Under the pieces are notes generated by a model. It was not told where the DNA came from. It searched no databases and saw only the letters and a program-made list of their open reading frames with translations. This document shows positions 1-8,943 of a stretch of 14,331 nucleotides of DNA, one piece after another. Position 1 is the stretch's first letter. Each line of letters starts with the position of its first letter. Source of the DNA: Desulfobacteraceae bacterium (GTDB lineage: Bacteria; Desulfobacterota; Desulfobulbia; Desulfobulbales; Desulfobulbaceae); the NCBI GenBank assembly GCA_022837185.1, contig JALHJD010000043.1, positions 1 to 14,331 on the forward strand. Direction: 5' to 3'. Made by a program: the position numbers and the translations under genes.

Positions 1-15
1 ATGTAATCATCGAGC

Positions 16-63
16 CCGGGCGGTCCGATCCGCCCGGCGGCCGGTGAAACGGGAATCCCCGTT
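16..63. terminator. Two consecutive GC-rich hairpins at the left edge
   Basis: An 8-bp perfect inverted repeat (CCGGGCGG at 16-23, CCGCCCGG at 30-37) with a 6-base loop is followed by a 6-bp one (AACGGG at 48-53, CCCGTT at 58-63) with a 4-base loop. Neither is followed by a T-run on either strand, so intrinsic termination is uncertain. They may mark the end of a gene that lies mostly to the left of the window. Bases 1-226 hold no convincing coding region of their own. Confidence 0.3.
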
Positions 64-193
64 ATGCCTGCTGCTCCGTGCGCTTCCCCCGAAGCCGAAC
101 GGTTCCCGCCGCCCCGGCTCGCCCGCTCCCTCAGCGAGATGACCTGCATCCATGCCAAAAACCGTTTTTTTATCCGTACCGCGGGGCATGCTG

Positions 194-211
194 TTTCATT
201 ATTCAATGAAA
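194..211. promoter_or_regulatory. AT-rich 7-7 inverted repeat before the efflux operon (possible operator)
   Basis: TTTCATT (194-200) and AATGAAA (205-211) form a perfect 7-bp inverted repeat with a 4-base spacer. It lies 15 bases upstream of the first codon of the outer-membrane channel gene, inside the only AT-rich island of an otherwise GC-rich flank. RND efflux operons are usually controlled by TetR, MarR or two-component regulators that bind dyads of this size next to the promoter. No regulator gene lies in the window, so the role is inferred from position and symmetry only. Confidence 0.35.
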
Positions 212-226
212 TAATTCAATAGCCCC

Positions 227-1600
227 ATGCGCCGCCCACTCAATCCCTTCAGCCTCCTTTGCGGCATCCTCTTTCTGCTTGCCGCCCCCCCCGACCTTTT
301 TCCGGCCGGGCCTGCGGAGGAGCTCCCCAGTCAATGGACCCCGCAAAGCGCAGTGCGGTTCGCCCTTGCCAACAACCCGGAAACAGCGATAATCAGGGAA
401 CGAATCGCCGCGGCCCGGGCGGCCGTCATGGAAGCGGACAGTGCCTTTTACCCCAGGCTTGATCTCAGTGCGTCCTACAGCCGCACCGACAATCCCATGT
501 ATTCCTTCGGCAATATCCTCAACCAGGGGGAGTTTGATGAATCCATTGATTTCAATGCCCCCGGCACGACCGACAACCTGAACATGGCCGCAACCGCCAG
601 CTACAGGTTGTACAACGGCGGCAGCGACCAGGCCGGACTCAGGGTCGCGGAAGCATCGGAAACCGCCTCGCGGCACGAAATGGAGAGTGTCCGGGCCCGG
701 CTGGCCTTTGAAGTGATCAAAACCTTTTTCACCATCCTCCAGGCCGAGGACACCGTCCAGGCCAGGCAGTCCGCCGTGGGCGCCGCCGCCGCCCTGGTCA
801 GCGTGGCCCAGGCCCGCTGCCGGGCCGGAGACCTTCTGCAGGCCGACCTTCTCAACCTCGAGATCCACCACGCCGAAGAGCAGGAAAATCTCATCCAGGC
901 ACGCCACGGGCTGCAGCTGGCCCGCCGGGCGTTTCTCAACCTGCTCGGCCTTGAGGAGGGAACCGTCCTCGTCGACCGCGGCTCCCCGGTCGAACTCCAG
1001 GTGCCGGCGGCCCCGGACATCGCCCTTCGTCCGGAACTCATGGCCATGGAGGCAGCCGTCCAGGCCGCCGAAGCCAGGGTCCGCCAGGAACAGGGCGGGT
1101 ACTATCCGACCGCCGACGCTTTTGCCGGCTACCAGGTTGACCAGGGATATGAACTGGACGGCTCCGGCAACTCCTGGCTGGCCGGCGTCAAAGTCAACTT
1201 CAACCTGTTTTCGGGCCGGAACACCGCCGCCCGGATCGCCGGCGCAAGAGCCGTGCTGGCGGAAAAAAAAGAACAGCTGCGCAAGATTTCCCTGGCGATC
1301 CGCCTGGAGGTGGAACAGGCCTCACTCGCCGTGGAGCAGACCGAGCAGCGCATGGAGGTCACGGAGAAAATGGTTGCCCAGGCGCAGGAAAGCGCCCGTC
1401 TCAGCCGGGAGCGCTTCAAGGAAGGGGTGATTCTCTCTTCCGAACTCATTGACGTTGAAAACAGGCTGACAGGCGCCGTGGTCCGCAGGACTGCCGCCCG
1501 GACCGCGCACCGGATCGCCGTGGCCGATTTCCGCAGGGCCTGCGGTCTGCCGCAGTTTGACCAGCCCTCCGAAGACCCTGCAAACCCGGCGGACTCCTGA
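227..1600 (+). CDS. TolC-family outer-membrane efflux channel
   Basis: This is the outer-membrane exit duct of a tripartite efflux pump. The 457 residues begin with a basic n-region and a hydrophobic stretch (about residues 9-27) typical of an export signal. The rest has the two-fold repeat of outer-membrane efflux proteins, about residues 37-235 and 265-450. Each half has long Ala/Glu/Arg/Gln-rich helices suited to a periplasmic alpha-barrel and a beta segment (around SASYSRTDN in the first half, AGVKVNFNLFSGRN in the second). Length is normal for the family. The ATG at 227 is the first possible start after an in-frame stop at 212-214. No clear ribosome-binding site precedes it. It is followed 33 bases later by the adaptor gene, so the three pump genes form one operon. 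The substrate cannot be read from this component. Confidence 0.9.
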   Translation: MRRPLNPFSLLCGILFLLAAPPDLFPAGPAEELPSQWTPQSAVRFALANNPETAIIRERIAAARAAVMEADSAFYPRLDLSASYSRTDNPMYSFGNILNQGEFDESIDFNAPGTTDNLNMAATASYRLYNGGSDQAGLRVAEASETASRHEMESVRARLAFEVIKTFFTILQAEDTVQARQSAVGAAAALVSVAQARCRAGDLLQADLLNLEIHHAEEQENLIQARHGLQLARRAFLNLLGLEEGTVLVDRGSPVELQVPAAPDIALRPELMAMEAAVQAAEARVRQEQGGYYPTADAFAGYQVDQGYELDGSGNSWLAGVKVNFNLFSGRNTAARIAGARAVLAEKKEQLRKISLAIRLEVEQASLAVEQTEQRMEVTEKMVAQAQESARLSRERFKEGVILSSELIDVENRLTGAVVRRTAARTAHRIAVADFRRACGLPQFDQPSEDPANPADS

Positions 1601-1621
1601 TCCATGGATTTTGTACGCAAA

Positions 1622-1627
1622 GGGAGG
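1622..1627 (+). promoter_or_regulatory. Ribosome-binding site that fixes the adaptor start at 1634
   Basis: GGGAGG lies 6 bases before the ATG at 1634. The in-frame ATG at 1604 has no comparable motif, and using it would place a basic 10-residue tail ahead of the lipoprotein signal peptide. The later start is therefore preferred. Confidence 0.75.
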
Positions 1628-1633
1628 CGGAAT

Positions 1634-2659
1634 ATGAAAATTGCGCCATACTGTCTTGTTCTTGCCGCCGCCATGGTCCTCATCGGCTGCCGGGAGGAAC
1701 ACCCCGCGGCTCCATCGGCCGTTGACCCCGCACCCATGGAGGTCCGGACCGCTGCGGTTGCCTCCCTGGAAAGCCGCCTGCAGACAGAAGTTACGGGCAC
1801 GGTCCGGTCCGTCAATCAGGCCGTCATCGCCGCCAAGGTAACGGGCATCATCGAGAAGATGCCTGTTGTCCTCGGGACGCAGGTACAGCGGGGCGACCTG
1901 CTCGTCCAGGTCGCCGCCGGGGAAATCAACGCCAGGGCCTCCCAGGCGCGGACGCGGCTGGAGCAGGCCGAAAGAAACCTGGCCCGGGAAAGAAAACTCC
2001 TCGACAAAAATGCGGCAACCGCGGAAAACGTCAAATCACTGGAGGAAACATTCCGGATCGCCGAGGCCGCCTACCGGGAGGTCAATACCATGCAAGGGTA
2101 CACAACGATCACCGCGCCCTTTGACGGCGTGGTGACCAGGAAAAACGCCAATGTCGGCGACCTGGCCGTGCCCGGATCCCCTCTGCTCCACATCGAGGAC
2201 CTAGGCAGGCTGCAGGTCGTGGCCGCCGTGCCGGAGACTCTGGCCTTGCAGATCACAGTGGGCGGGTCCCTGCCGATTCACCTGCCCGCCGCCGGTCTCA
2301 GCCTGGACGGAACCGTCGCCGAGATAGCTCCGGCGGTCGACCCCCTCTCCCGTTCGGCAACGGTAAAAATCGACATAGAACAAAGCCCGCGGCTGCAGCC
2401 CGGCCAATTTGCCCGAGTCGCCATTCCGGGAGCACAACTGCACACCTTCTCTGTTCCCCGGGCGGCCGTGCGGCGCTTCGGCCAGATGGAAATAGTTTTT
2501 GTTATCGCCGAAAACAGGGCCCGTCTACGCCTGGTGCGGACCGGGGCCGAGGCGGACGGCCGGGTGGAAATCCTCGCCGGCCTCGAGCCGGGCGAAATCG
2601 TCGCTTTGCCCGCGGGCCCCGAACTCGTTGACGGCCGTCCGGTCCGCATCATCCAATGA
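1634..2659 (+). CDS. RND efflux periplasmic adaptor (HlyD/AcrA family), lipoprotein
   Basis: This membrane-fusion subunit links the inner-membrane RND permease to the TolC-like channel. From the ATG at 1634 it has 341 residues. The first 19 form a lipoprotein signal ending in a lipobox (LIGC, Cys19), so the mature protein should be lipid-anchored, as AcrA is. The order then follows the family: first half of a lipoyl domain (about 59-93, around [11 protein letters not shown]), a Glu/Arg-rich alpha-helical hairpin (about 98-142), the second lipoyl half (about 146-179, with [13 protein letters not shown] and [15 protein letters not shown]), a beta-barrel domain (about 181-260, ending [13 protein letters not shown]) and a membrane-proximal domain (about 265-340, with [12 protein letters not shown]). 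The stop overlaps the permease start as ATGA, which implies translational coupling. An alternative in-frame start at 1604 is possible but poorly supported. Confidence 0.92.
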   Translation: MKIAPYCLVLAAAMVLIGCREEHPAAPSAVDPAPMEVRTAAVASLESRLQTEVTGTVRSVNQAVIAAKVTGIIEKMPVVLGTQVQRGDLLVQVAAGEINARASQARTRLEQAERNLARERKLLDKNAATAENVKSLEETFRIAEAAYREVNTMQGYTTITAPFDGVVTRKNANVGDLAVPGSPLLHIEDLGRLQVVAAVPETLALQITVGGSLPIHLPAAGLSLDGTVAEIAPAVDPLSRSATVKIDIEQSPRLQPGQFARVAIPGAQLHTFSVPRAAVRRFGQMEIVFVIAENRARLRLVRTGAEADGRVEILAGLEPGEIVALPAGPELVDGRPVRIIQ

Positions 2660-5600
2660 AGAGCCCGGCCGATTCCGCCAATCATCCCGGCTTTGCCGGG
2701 CGCATGGCCGCTGCTTTTGTCGACTCGAAGCTGACGCCGGTCATTATCCTCGCCTCGCTGCTGCTCGGCACCCTTGCCGTTCTGATGCTGCCGCGTGAGG
2801 AGGAGCCGCAGATCAAGGTGCCCATGATCGACGTCATGGTTTCCATGCCCGGCGCCACCGCCGGGGAAATAGAGGAGCGGGTGTCCATCCCCATGGAGAA
2901 GCTGCTCTATGAACTGCCCGGGGTCGAATATATCTATTCCACCTCCATGCCGGAGGAGAGTCTGCTCATTGCCCGCTTCTACGTGGGAGAAAACCTCGAG
3001 GACGCCATCGTCAACCTGAACCGCAAGCTGGAGACCAATTTCGACCGCATCCCCCATGGTGTATCCACGCCCCTGATCAAGCCCCACACCATCGATGACG
3101 TGCCGATTCTGGCCCTGACGTTCCACAGCAGCAGATACGATCATTTTTTCCTGCGCCGGCTGGCGGCCCAGGTGGACGACGCCCTGAAAAACATTCCGGA
3201 AGTAGCGGAGACCAGGCTTATCGGCGGCACCCGCCGGGAAGTGCGCGTCCAGTTTGACCCGCTCCAGCTGGCCGCCCGCAACCTGACCGCCGCCGACCTT
3301 GCCGCCCGGCTGCGGCAGGCCAATCGCCAGACCTATTCCGGCACCCTGCAGTCCATGAACCATGAGGTTATCCTGCAGAGCGGGACCTTTCTCGCCGCCG
3401 CCGGAGAAATCCGCCGGATCGTGGTCGGGGTATATGACTCCAGGCCCGTTTACCTGGAAGAGGTGGCGTCCGTTTCCGACGGACCGGAGGAGCCGGCCAA
3501 CTATGTCCTCTTCGGCCGGCAGGGCGCGCAGGAGGAGGCGGCGGTCACCCTCTCCCTGGCCAAGAGGCCCGGGGCCAATGCGGTACAGGTCGTCGACACC
3601 GTGCTGGCCAAGGTCAACTCCCTGCATGGGCGGCTGATTCCCGCGGATGTCCAGGTCACCGTCACCAGGGATTACGGCCGGACCGCCGCGGAAAAATCCA
3701 ATGAACTGCTTCTGCACATGGGCATTGCCGTGTTCGGAGTGGCGCTGCTGATCCTTTTCTTCCTCGGCTGGCGGGAATCCTTCGTCGTCATGCTCGCCAT
3801 CCCCTCGACCCTGGCCCTCACCCTGCTGGTCTTTTACCTGTACGGCTACACCCTGAACAGGATAACCCTCTTTGCCCTCATCTTTTCCATCGGCATCCTG
3901 GTTGATGACGCCATCGTGGTGGTGGAAAACATCGTCCGCCACCTCCGCCTTCCCTCCGGCAGAGACCGGCCGGTTGTCGACGTGGCGGTGGAAGCTGTCT
4001 CCGAGGTCGGCAATCCGACCATCCTGGCGACCTGGGCGGTTATTGCCGCCATTCTCCCCATGGCCTTTGTCGGCGGCCTCATGGGTCCGTACATGCGGCC
4101 CATCCCGGTCGGCTCCTCCGCCGCCATGCTTTTTTCGCTGATCATTGCCTTCACCGTTACCCCGTGGGCGGCGGTCCGCCTCCTGAAATCGCACCGCGCT
4201 CCCCCGGCAGCGGCGGGCAACGAGTCAGATCACCTCGACCAGGCGCCCGACGACCTTTTCACCCGGCTCTACCACCGGGTCATGGATCCGCTGCTGGCCC
4301 ACGGGTCGATGCGCTTCATGTTTTTCCTGATCATCACCGCCCTGCTGCTCGGGTCCTTCTCCCTGGTCTATTTCGGACTGGTCAAGGTGAAAATGCTGCC
4401 CTTTGACAACAAATCGGAATTCCAGATCATCCTCGACATGCCGGAAGGCTCCACGCTGGAGCATACCACCCGGGTCGCGCGGGAAATGGCGGCCGTCGTG
4501 GCCGACGAGCCCGAAGTGGTCGACTACCAGATCTATGCCGGAACCGCGTCGCCCTTCAACTTCAACGGCCTGGTCCGTCACTATTTTCTGCGCTCGGGGC
4601 CGAACGTGGCCGACATCCAGGTCAACCTGCTGCCCAAGCACGAACGCAGCCTGCAAAGCCATGACGTGGCCAAACGGATCAGGCCCGAGGTTGCGGCCAT
4701 TGCGGAGAAATACGAAGCGACCCTGGCCGTGGCCGAAGTCCCTCCCGGACCGCCTGTCCTCCAGACCCTGGTGGCGGAAATATACGGACCGACCGACCGC
4801 GACCGGGTGGCCCTGGCCGCCGAGGTGAAACGGATATTCTCCTCCACTCCGGGCGTGGTCGATATTGACTGGTACCGGGAGGAAGACCGGACCAAGACCG
4901 TCATTACCGTGGACAAGGAAAAAGCGGCCCTCAACCACATCTCCGAGGAGGAAGTGACGGAGGCCGTCCGCATGGCCGTCCACGGCATGTCCATCGACCT
5001 GTTCCACCAGCCCCGGGACAAGGAGGAGATCAACATCATCCTGGCGCTCCCGCGGGAGCAGCGCGCCCATCTCGAAAAGGTGCTGAACGTCGCCCTCCGC
5101 TCATCGCTGGGGCAGGCGGGGCCCATGGTGCCGCTGCGGGAGCTGGTCCGGGTGCGGGAGGTTCCCGTGGACCAGCCGATCTACCGGAAAAACCTCAAGC
5201 CGGTTATCTATGTCACCGGCGACGTGGCCGGTGAAGCCGAAAGCCCGGTGTACGCCATTCTCGAAATGAACGAAAAAATTGGGCGGCTGGACGGACAAAG
5301 CTTCAATTCCACGATCCCGGCCATCGGGGTGTACAACCTGAAGCAGCCCTTCAACGACCTGGAGCCGGCCATCAAGTGGGACGGCGAATGGCACATCACC
5401 CTCGAGGTGTTCCGTGACCTGGGGCTGGCCTTCTGCGTGGTGATGGTCCTCATTTATATGCTGATGATCGGATGGTTCAAGGATTATCTCACCCCGCTGG
5501 TCGTCATGGCCGCCATCCCCTTTTCCCTCATCGGCATCCTGCCCGCTCACTGGGGCTTCAACGCCTTTTTCACCGCCACCTCGATGATCGGCTTCATGGC

Positions 5601-5907
5601 CGGCGCCGGCATTGTCGTCCGCAACTCCATCATCCTTGTCGATTTCATCGAACTCCGCCTCAGCCACGGTCTTCCCCTGGACAAGGCTGTTGTCGAGGCC
5701 GGGGCGATACGGTTCCGGCCCATGCTGCTCACCGCCCTGGCGGTGGTGGTCGGCGCCTCAGTCATCCTCGCCGACCCCATTTTCCAGGGGCTGGCCATCG
5801 CGCTGATGTTCGGCGAAATCGCTTCCCTGCTTATCAGCCGGATGGCCGTTCCCGTCCTCTATTTCATGATCAAGCGGCACAGCCATCCGCATCCGGCCAG
5901 CCCCTGA
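2656..5907 (+). CDS. RND-family efflux permease (AcrB-like inner-membrane pump)
   Basis: This proton-driven inner-membrane transporter is the engine of the pump. Its 1083 residues show RND architecture: TM1 at about 27-46, a large periplasmic domain (about 47-350), a helix cluster (about 351-520), a repeat of TM plus periplasmic domain (about 550-900) and final helices to about 1075. The proton-relay Asp pair is present as D417-D418 in [14 protein letters not shown] (TM4). A DD pair with AIVVVEN resembles hydrophobe/amphiphile pumps; heavy-metal CzcA types usually have VDGAV here. At the position of the AcrB TM10 lysine (K940) the sequence reads [13 protein letters not shown], so an arginine (R989) replaces it. 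The gene starts inside the adaptor stop codon (ATGA). Substrate is unknown: multidrug, solvent or metabolite export are all possible. Confidence 0.93.
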   Translation: MKSPADSANHPGFAGRMAAAFVDSKLTPVIILASLLLGTLAVLMLPREEEPQIKVPMIDVMVSMPGATAGEIEERVSIPMEKLLYELPGVEYIYSTSMPEESLLIARFYVGENLEDAIVNLNRKLETNFDRIPHGVSTPLIKPHTIDDVPILALTFHSSRYDHFFLRRLAAQVDDALKNIPEVAETRLIGGTRREVRVQFDPLQLAARNLTAADLAARLRQANRQTYSGTLQSMNHEVILQSGTFLAAAGEIRRIVVGVYDSRPVYLEEVASVSDGPEEPANYVLFGRQGAQEEAAVTLSLAKRPGANAVQVVDTVLAKVNSLHGRLIPADVQVTVTRDYGRTAAEKSNELLLHMGIAVFGVALLILFFLGWRESFVVMLAIPSTLALTLLVFYLYGYTLNRITLFALIFSIGILVDDAIVVVENIVRHLRLPSGRDRPVVDVAVEAVSEVGNPTILATWAVIAAILPMAFVGGLMGPYMRPIPVGSSAAMLFSLIIAFTVTPWAAVRLLKSHRAPPAAAGNESDHLDQAPDDLFTRLYHRVMDPLLAHGSMRFMFFLIITALLLGSFSLVYFGLVKVKMLPFDNKSEFQIILDMPEGSTLEHTTRVAREMAAVVADEPEVVDYQIYAGTASPFNFNGLVRHYFLRSGPNVADIQVNLLPKHERSLQSHDVAKRIRPEVAAIAEKYEATLAVAEVPPGPPVLQTLVAEIYGPTDRDRVALAAEVKRIFSSTPGVVDIDWYREEDRTKTVITVDKEKAALNHISEEEVTEAVRMAVHGMSIDLFHQPRDKEEINIILALPREQRAHLEKVLNVALRSSLGQAGPMVPLRELVRVREVPVDQPIYRKNLKPVIYVTGDVAGEAESPVYAILEMNEKIGRLDGQSFNSTIPAIGVYNLKQPFNDLEPAIKWDGEWHITLEVFRDLGLAFCVVMVLIYMLMIGWFKDYLTPLVVMAAIPFSLIGILPAHWGFNAFFTATSMIGFMAGAGIVVRNSIILVDFIELRLSHGLPLDKAVVEAGAIRFRPMLLTALAVVVGASVILADPIFQGLAIALMFGEIASLLISRMAVPVLYFMIKRHSHPHPASP

Positions 5908-5966
5908 GCATTCCCGGATCCCCCGGCGGTAAAACCCGGACGGGTTGAGTGGAAACCACATCATCA

Positions 5967-5995
5967 TTGTGGAAATCCCTCCAAGGGACTATGAT
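5967..5995 (+). promoter_or_regulatory. Candidate sigma-70 promoter for rlmKL-pgl-nudix
   Basis: TTGTGG (5967-5972) and TATGAT (5990-5995) are separated by exactly 17 bases and lie 43 bases before the rlmKL start. The -10 matches 5 of 6 consensus bases and the -35 keeps the TTG. Two small dyads, CCACA/TGTGG (5956-5972) and TCCCT/AGGGA (5976-5988), overlap the element and might be regulatory. This rests on sequence match and position only. Confidence 0.45.
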
Positions 5996-6038
5996 AGCCG
6001 ACTGAAAAGAATATTTTCATCCATTCCGGACAGGACCA

Positions 6039-8228
6039 TTGATAACCCCCGTCAGACCGAAACGGAAAAAAAAGCCCCCTCTTTCCTTTGTCGCCACCTG
6101 CGGCGCCGGCCTTGAACAGCTGGTGGCCGGGGAGATCGAAGCGCAGGGCGGCCGGAACAGTGCTGTCAATCCCGGGGCCGTCTCCTGGGAAGGGAACCTG
6201 GAGTCCGGCTACCGGATGTGCCTGTGGTCCCGGTTCGCCTCGCGGGTGCTGCTGCAGATAACCGGCTTCGATGCCCCCGATGCGGACACCCTGTACCGGC
6301 AGGCGGGAAAAATAGACTGGGACGAGCACCTTACCTGCGATACCCCCTTTGCGGTGTTCAGCACCGTGACCGACTCCCCCATCAGCCACAGCAAGTACGC
6401 GGCCCTCCGGATCAAGGATGCCATAGCCGATCAGTTCCGCTCCCGGTCCGGCCGCCGGCCTTCCGTCGACACCAGCCGGCCGGGGATGCGGATCAGCCTC
6501 CATCTCCAGGGCAGCCGGGCGACCCTGGCCGTCGACCTGTCAGGGGACAGCCTGCACCGCCGCGGTTATCGGCGGGCCGCCGTCGAAGCCCCGCTGAAGG
6601 AAACCCTGGCCGCGGCCATAGTCTATCTCTCCGGCCTGCGCCGCTCCTTTCCGCCTGACCGGGTTGTGCTGGACCCCATGTGCGGCGGCGGGACCCTGCT
6701 GATTGAAGCGGCGATGATACTGGGGGACAGTGCGCCCGGACTGCAGCGGAAATCGTTCGGCTTCCTGTTCTGGAACCGGCACGATGAGCGGCTGTGGGAG
6801 AAACTGGTCAACGAGGCCGTGCGGCGCGAGGAGGACGGTCACCGGCAGCCCTGGCCGCGGATCATCGGCTACGATGCCGATCCCCATGCCGTCACGGCGG
6901 CCCGGGAGAATATCGCCGCCGCGGGGCTGGACGACAAAATCACCGTCGGTCAGCGGCAGCTCGCCGCACTGGAGCGGCCGGCCGACGAGGGCCTGCTGGT
7001 GGTCAACCCCCCATACGGCGAGCGGCTGGCGGACAGGGAGGAAATAAAATATCTGTACCGTTTCCTTGACCGGCAACTGGGCCGGGAACTGGCGGGCTGG
7101 CGGATCGGCTTTTTCTCGAGCAACCCGGACCTTGCCGGCGGCTTCAGCCTGAATTGGTCAGACAGCTACAAATTGTTCAACGGCCCCATCAGATGCAGGC
7201 TGCACTGCGGCACCATCGCCAGGACCACCGAACATGCCCCCGGCCTGCCCTCCCTGCACGAGCCGGAGACCGGCGGCGAAGGGGCGGATTTTGCCGCCCG
7301 GCTCCAGGCAAACTGCCGGCGGCTCTTTCCCTGGGCTGAGAGGGAGGATATCTCCTGCTTCCGCCTCTACGGCAGCGACCTTCCCGGTTATGACCTCGCC
7401 CTCGATCTTTATGAGCGCTGGATCCTGGCCACCGGTCATGCCGCAGCCGCCGGTGGCGACCCCCGCGCGGCGGACCATCGTTTCAATGTCGCCCTCCGCG
7501 CGGTCCGCGAGATCCTGGCCATTCCTCCCGGCCGGATATTTCTCCGCAAGGCTGGAGGCGGGAAGAAAAAAGGGAAAGCCGGCCCCAAGCCCTCCCGGAC
7601 CAAGATATTCGAGGTGGACGAGCAGCGCTGCCGTTTCCTGGTCAATCTGACCGATGATCGGGGCACCGGCCTTCCCCTGGCCCGGCGATCGCTTCGCCTG
7701 CTCATCGGCAGGTCCGCTGAAGGCCGGACGTTCCTCAACCTCAACGGCGGCACCGGGACCGCGACCGTGCACGCCCTGGTCAACGGGGCGCTGGCCACCA
7801 CCACCGTCGACCCCGCCGCCGGCCAACTGCATCTGGCCCGATCCAACTTCTTCCTCAACGGCTTCGGCGGGCCGCAGCACAGGACCATCCAGGAGGACTC
7901 CCTGAAATGGCTTGCCGGGTGCCGGTCCCGCTTCGGCCTGATCCTGGTCAATGCCCCCTGCTGCCCCGACGGCCGGGACAGCGCCGCCCCTTCCCGCTTC
8001 CGGCTGGAACATGAACAACTGCTCCGGGCCGCCATGAAAGTGCTGACCCGGGAAGGCCTGCTCCTGCTCGCCGTCGATGATCCCTGCTTCACCCCCGCCC
8101 CTTCCCTGGCCGCCGACTTTATCCTGGAGGATATCAGCAGTCGGCTCACGGCCCCCGACTTCGCCGGACAGCCGAATCGCAGCCCTTGCTTTGCGTTCCG
8201 CCATCGGCCGCTCGAGCCGGAAGGATAA
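6039..8228 (+). CDS. rlmL: Fused 23S rRNA methyltransferase RlmKL (RlmK half atypical)
   Basis: In E. coli this fused enzyme (RlmKL/YcbY, about 702 residues) makes m2G2445 with its N-terminal RlmL half and m7G2069 with its C-terminal RlmK half, using S-adenosylmethionine. Here 729 residues carry an N-terminal ferredoxin-like/THUMP region (about 15-170, SFVATCGAGLEQLV), then an RlmL methyltransferase with DPMCGGGT (212-219) and the catalytic NPPYGER (323-329). A linker with SCFRLYGSDLPGYDLALDLYE follows, then an RlmK domain with FLNLNGGTGTATVHAL (565-580). The RlmK half looks degenerate: the DPP(T)FSNS region reads VNAPCCPDGRD (N638, A639, P640), and the usual TGLFLDHR reads TGLPLARR (543-550). 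The start is TTG at 6039. It is the only start between the in-frame stop at 6003-6005 and the conserved N-terminus, and has only a weak AGGA before it. pgl starts 7 bases after the stop. Confidence 0.92.
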   Translation: MITPVRPKRKKKPPLSFVATCGAGLEQLVAGEIEAQGGRNSAVNPGAVSWEGNLESGYRMCLWSRFASRVLLQITGFDAPDADTLYRQAGKIDWDEHLTCDTPFAVFSTVTDSPISHSKYAALRIKDAIADQFRSRSGRRPSVDTSRPGMRISLHLQGSRATLAVDLSGDSLHRRGYRRAAVEAPLKETLAAAIVYLSGLRRSFPPDRVVLDPMCGGGTLLIEAAMILGDSAPGLQRKSFGFLFWNRHDERLWEKLVNEAVRREEDGHRQPWPRIIGYDADPHAVTAARENIAAAGLDDKITVGQRQLAALERPADEGLLVVNPPYGERLADREEIKYLYRFLDRQLGRELAGWRIGFFSSNPDLAGGFSLNWSDSYKLFNGPIRCRLHCGTIARTTEHAPGLPSLHEPETGGEGADFAARLQANCRRLFPWAEREDISCFRLYGSDLPGYDLALDLYERWILATGHAAAAGGDPRAADHRFNVALRAVREILAIPPGRIFLRKAGGGKKKGKAGPKPSRTKIFEVDEQRCRFLVNLTDDRGTGLPLARRSLRLLIGRSAEGRTFLNLNGGTGTATVHALVNGALATTTVDPAAGQLHLARSNFFLNGFGGPQHRTIQEDSLKWLAGCRSRFGLILVNAPCCPDGRDSAAPSRFRLEHEQLLRAAMKVLTREGLLLLAVDDPCFTPAPSLAADFILEDISSRLTAPDFAGQPNRSPCFAFRHRPLEPEG

Positions 8229-8235
8229 CAGACCG

Positions 8236-8943
8236 ATGCCCCGCCCCCGTCCACGGATACTGTCCTTTCCGGACCCGGAAACCCTTGCCGGAGCGCTGGC
8301 CGCCGCCGTGGCCGAACGGCTGCGCAACGCCCTGGCCGCGGAAAATACGGTCAGCCTGGTCGTTTCCGGAGGGACAACCCCGAAGCCTTTTTTCCGCCGC
8401 CTGAGCGAATACGATCTCGCCTGGAATCGCGTCCTGATCACTCTGGCCGATGAACGGTGGGTCGATGCCGCCGACGGGGCCAGCAACGAATTTCTTGTCC
8501 GGTCCCAGCTTCTGCGGGGCCGGGCCCGGGCGGCAACTTTTGTCCCTCTGAAAAACAGCGCTCCCACGGCCCGCCAGGGAGAGGATGAGTGTCACCTGGC
8601 CCTTTCCCTCCTCCCCCGGCCTTTTGCGGCGGTCATTCTCGGCATGGGCGGCGACGGGCACACCGCCTCGCTCTTTCCCGGCGCGGCGGGGCTGGCCGAA
8701 GCCCTGGACATGCATTCCGACCGCAACTGTGCGGCTGTCTCTCCGGCCCATGCCCCCCACGAACGCCTGACACTGACCCTGCCGCTCCTGCTCGATGCCG
8801 GGCTGATAATCCTGCACGTCACCGGCGCGGCAAAACGCCGGGTGCTGGCCGAGGCCCTGGAGGGCGGCCCGGCGATGCGCATGCCGGTTCGCGCCGTTCT
8901 CGACCAGGACAAGACCCCGGTCCACATCTACTGGGCGCCCTGA
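8236..8943 (+). CDS. pgl: 6-phosphogluconolactonase
   Basis: This enzyme hydrolyses 6-phospho-D-glucono-1,5-lactone to 6-phosphogluconate in the cytosol, the second step of the oxidative pentose phosphate and Entner-Doudoroff routes. The 235 residues, a normal length, show the sugar-phosphate isomerase/lactonase signatures in order: SGGTTP (44-49), LADERWVD (70-77) and GMGGDGHTASLFP (126-138), the last holding the usual catalytic His. The frame is open back to 8077, but that part lies inside rlmKL. The ATG at 8236 has a GGAAGGA 10 bases upstream (8219-8225) and gives the right N-terminus. It lies 7 bases after rlmKL and its TGA overlaps the next ATG by one base. No other pentose phosphate gene (zwf, gnd) is in the window. 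Confidence 0.93.
   Translation: MPRPRPRILSFPDPETLAGALAAAVAERLRNALAAENTVSLVVSGGTTPKPFFRRLSEYDLAWNRVLITLADERWVDAADGASNEFLVRSQLLRGRARAATFVPLKNSAPTARQGEDECHLALSLLPRPFAAVILGMGGDGHTASLFPGAAGLAEALDMHSDRNCAAVSPAHAPHERLTLTLPLLLDAGLIILHVTGAAKRRVLAEALEGGPAMRMPVRAVLDQDKTPVHIYWAP

Noticed and set aside
2278..4194. A 638-codon open frame on the minus strand
   Set aside because: It runs opposite the adaptor and RND permease genes. Its product is low-complexity (Gly, His, Asp, Gln) with no family motifs. It is an effect of high GC in the third codon position, not a gene.
8077..8235. Upstream extension of the pgl frame
   Set aside because: It lies entirely within rlmKL in another frame and encodes a Pro/Ser/Arg-rich tail not seen in 6-phosphogluconolactonases. 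The ATG at 8236 has a ribosome-binding site and gives the expected length.
7158..8567. A 469-codon open frame on the minus strand opposite rlmKL and pgl
   Set aside because: The plus strand carries clear RlmKL and 6-phosphogluconolactonase motifs. The minus-strand product has no recognisable domain and biased composition.
8589..8942. Upstream extension of the Nudix frame inside pgl
   Set aside because: The translated stretch is Arg/Pro/Gly-rich shadow sequence. The Nudix family N-terminus starts at the ATG at 8943, overlapping the pgl stop.
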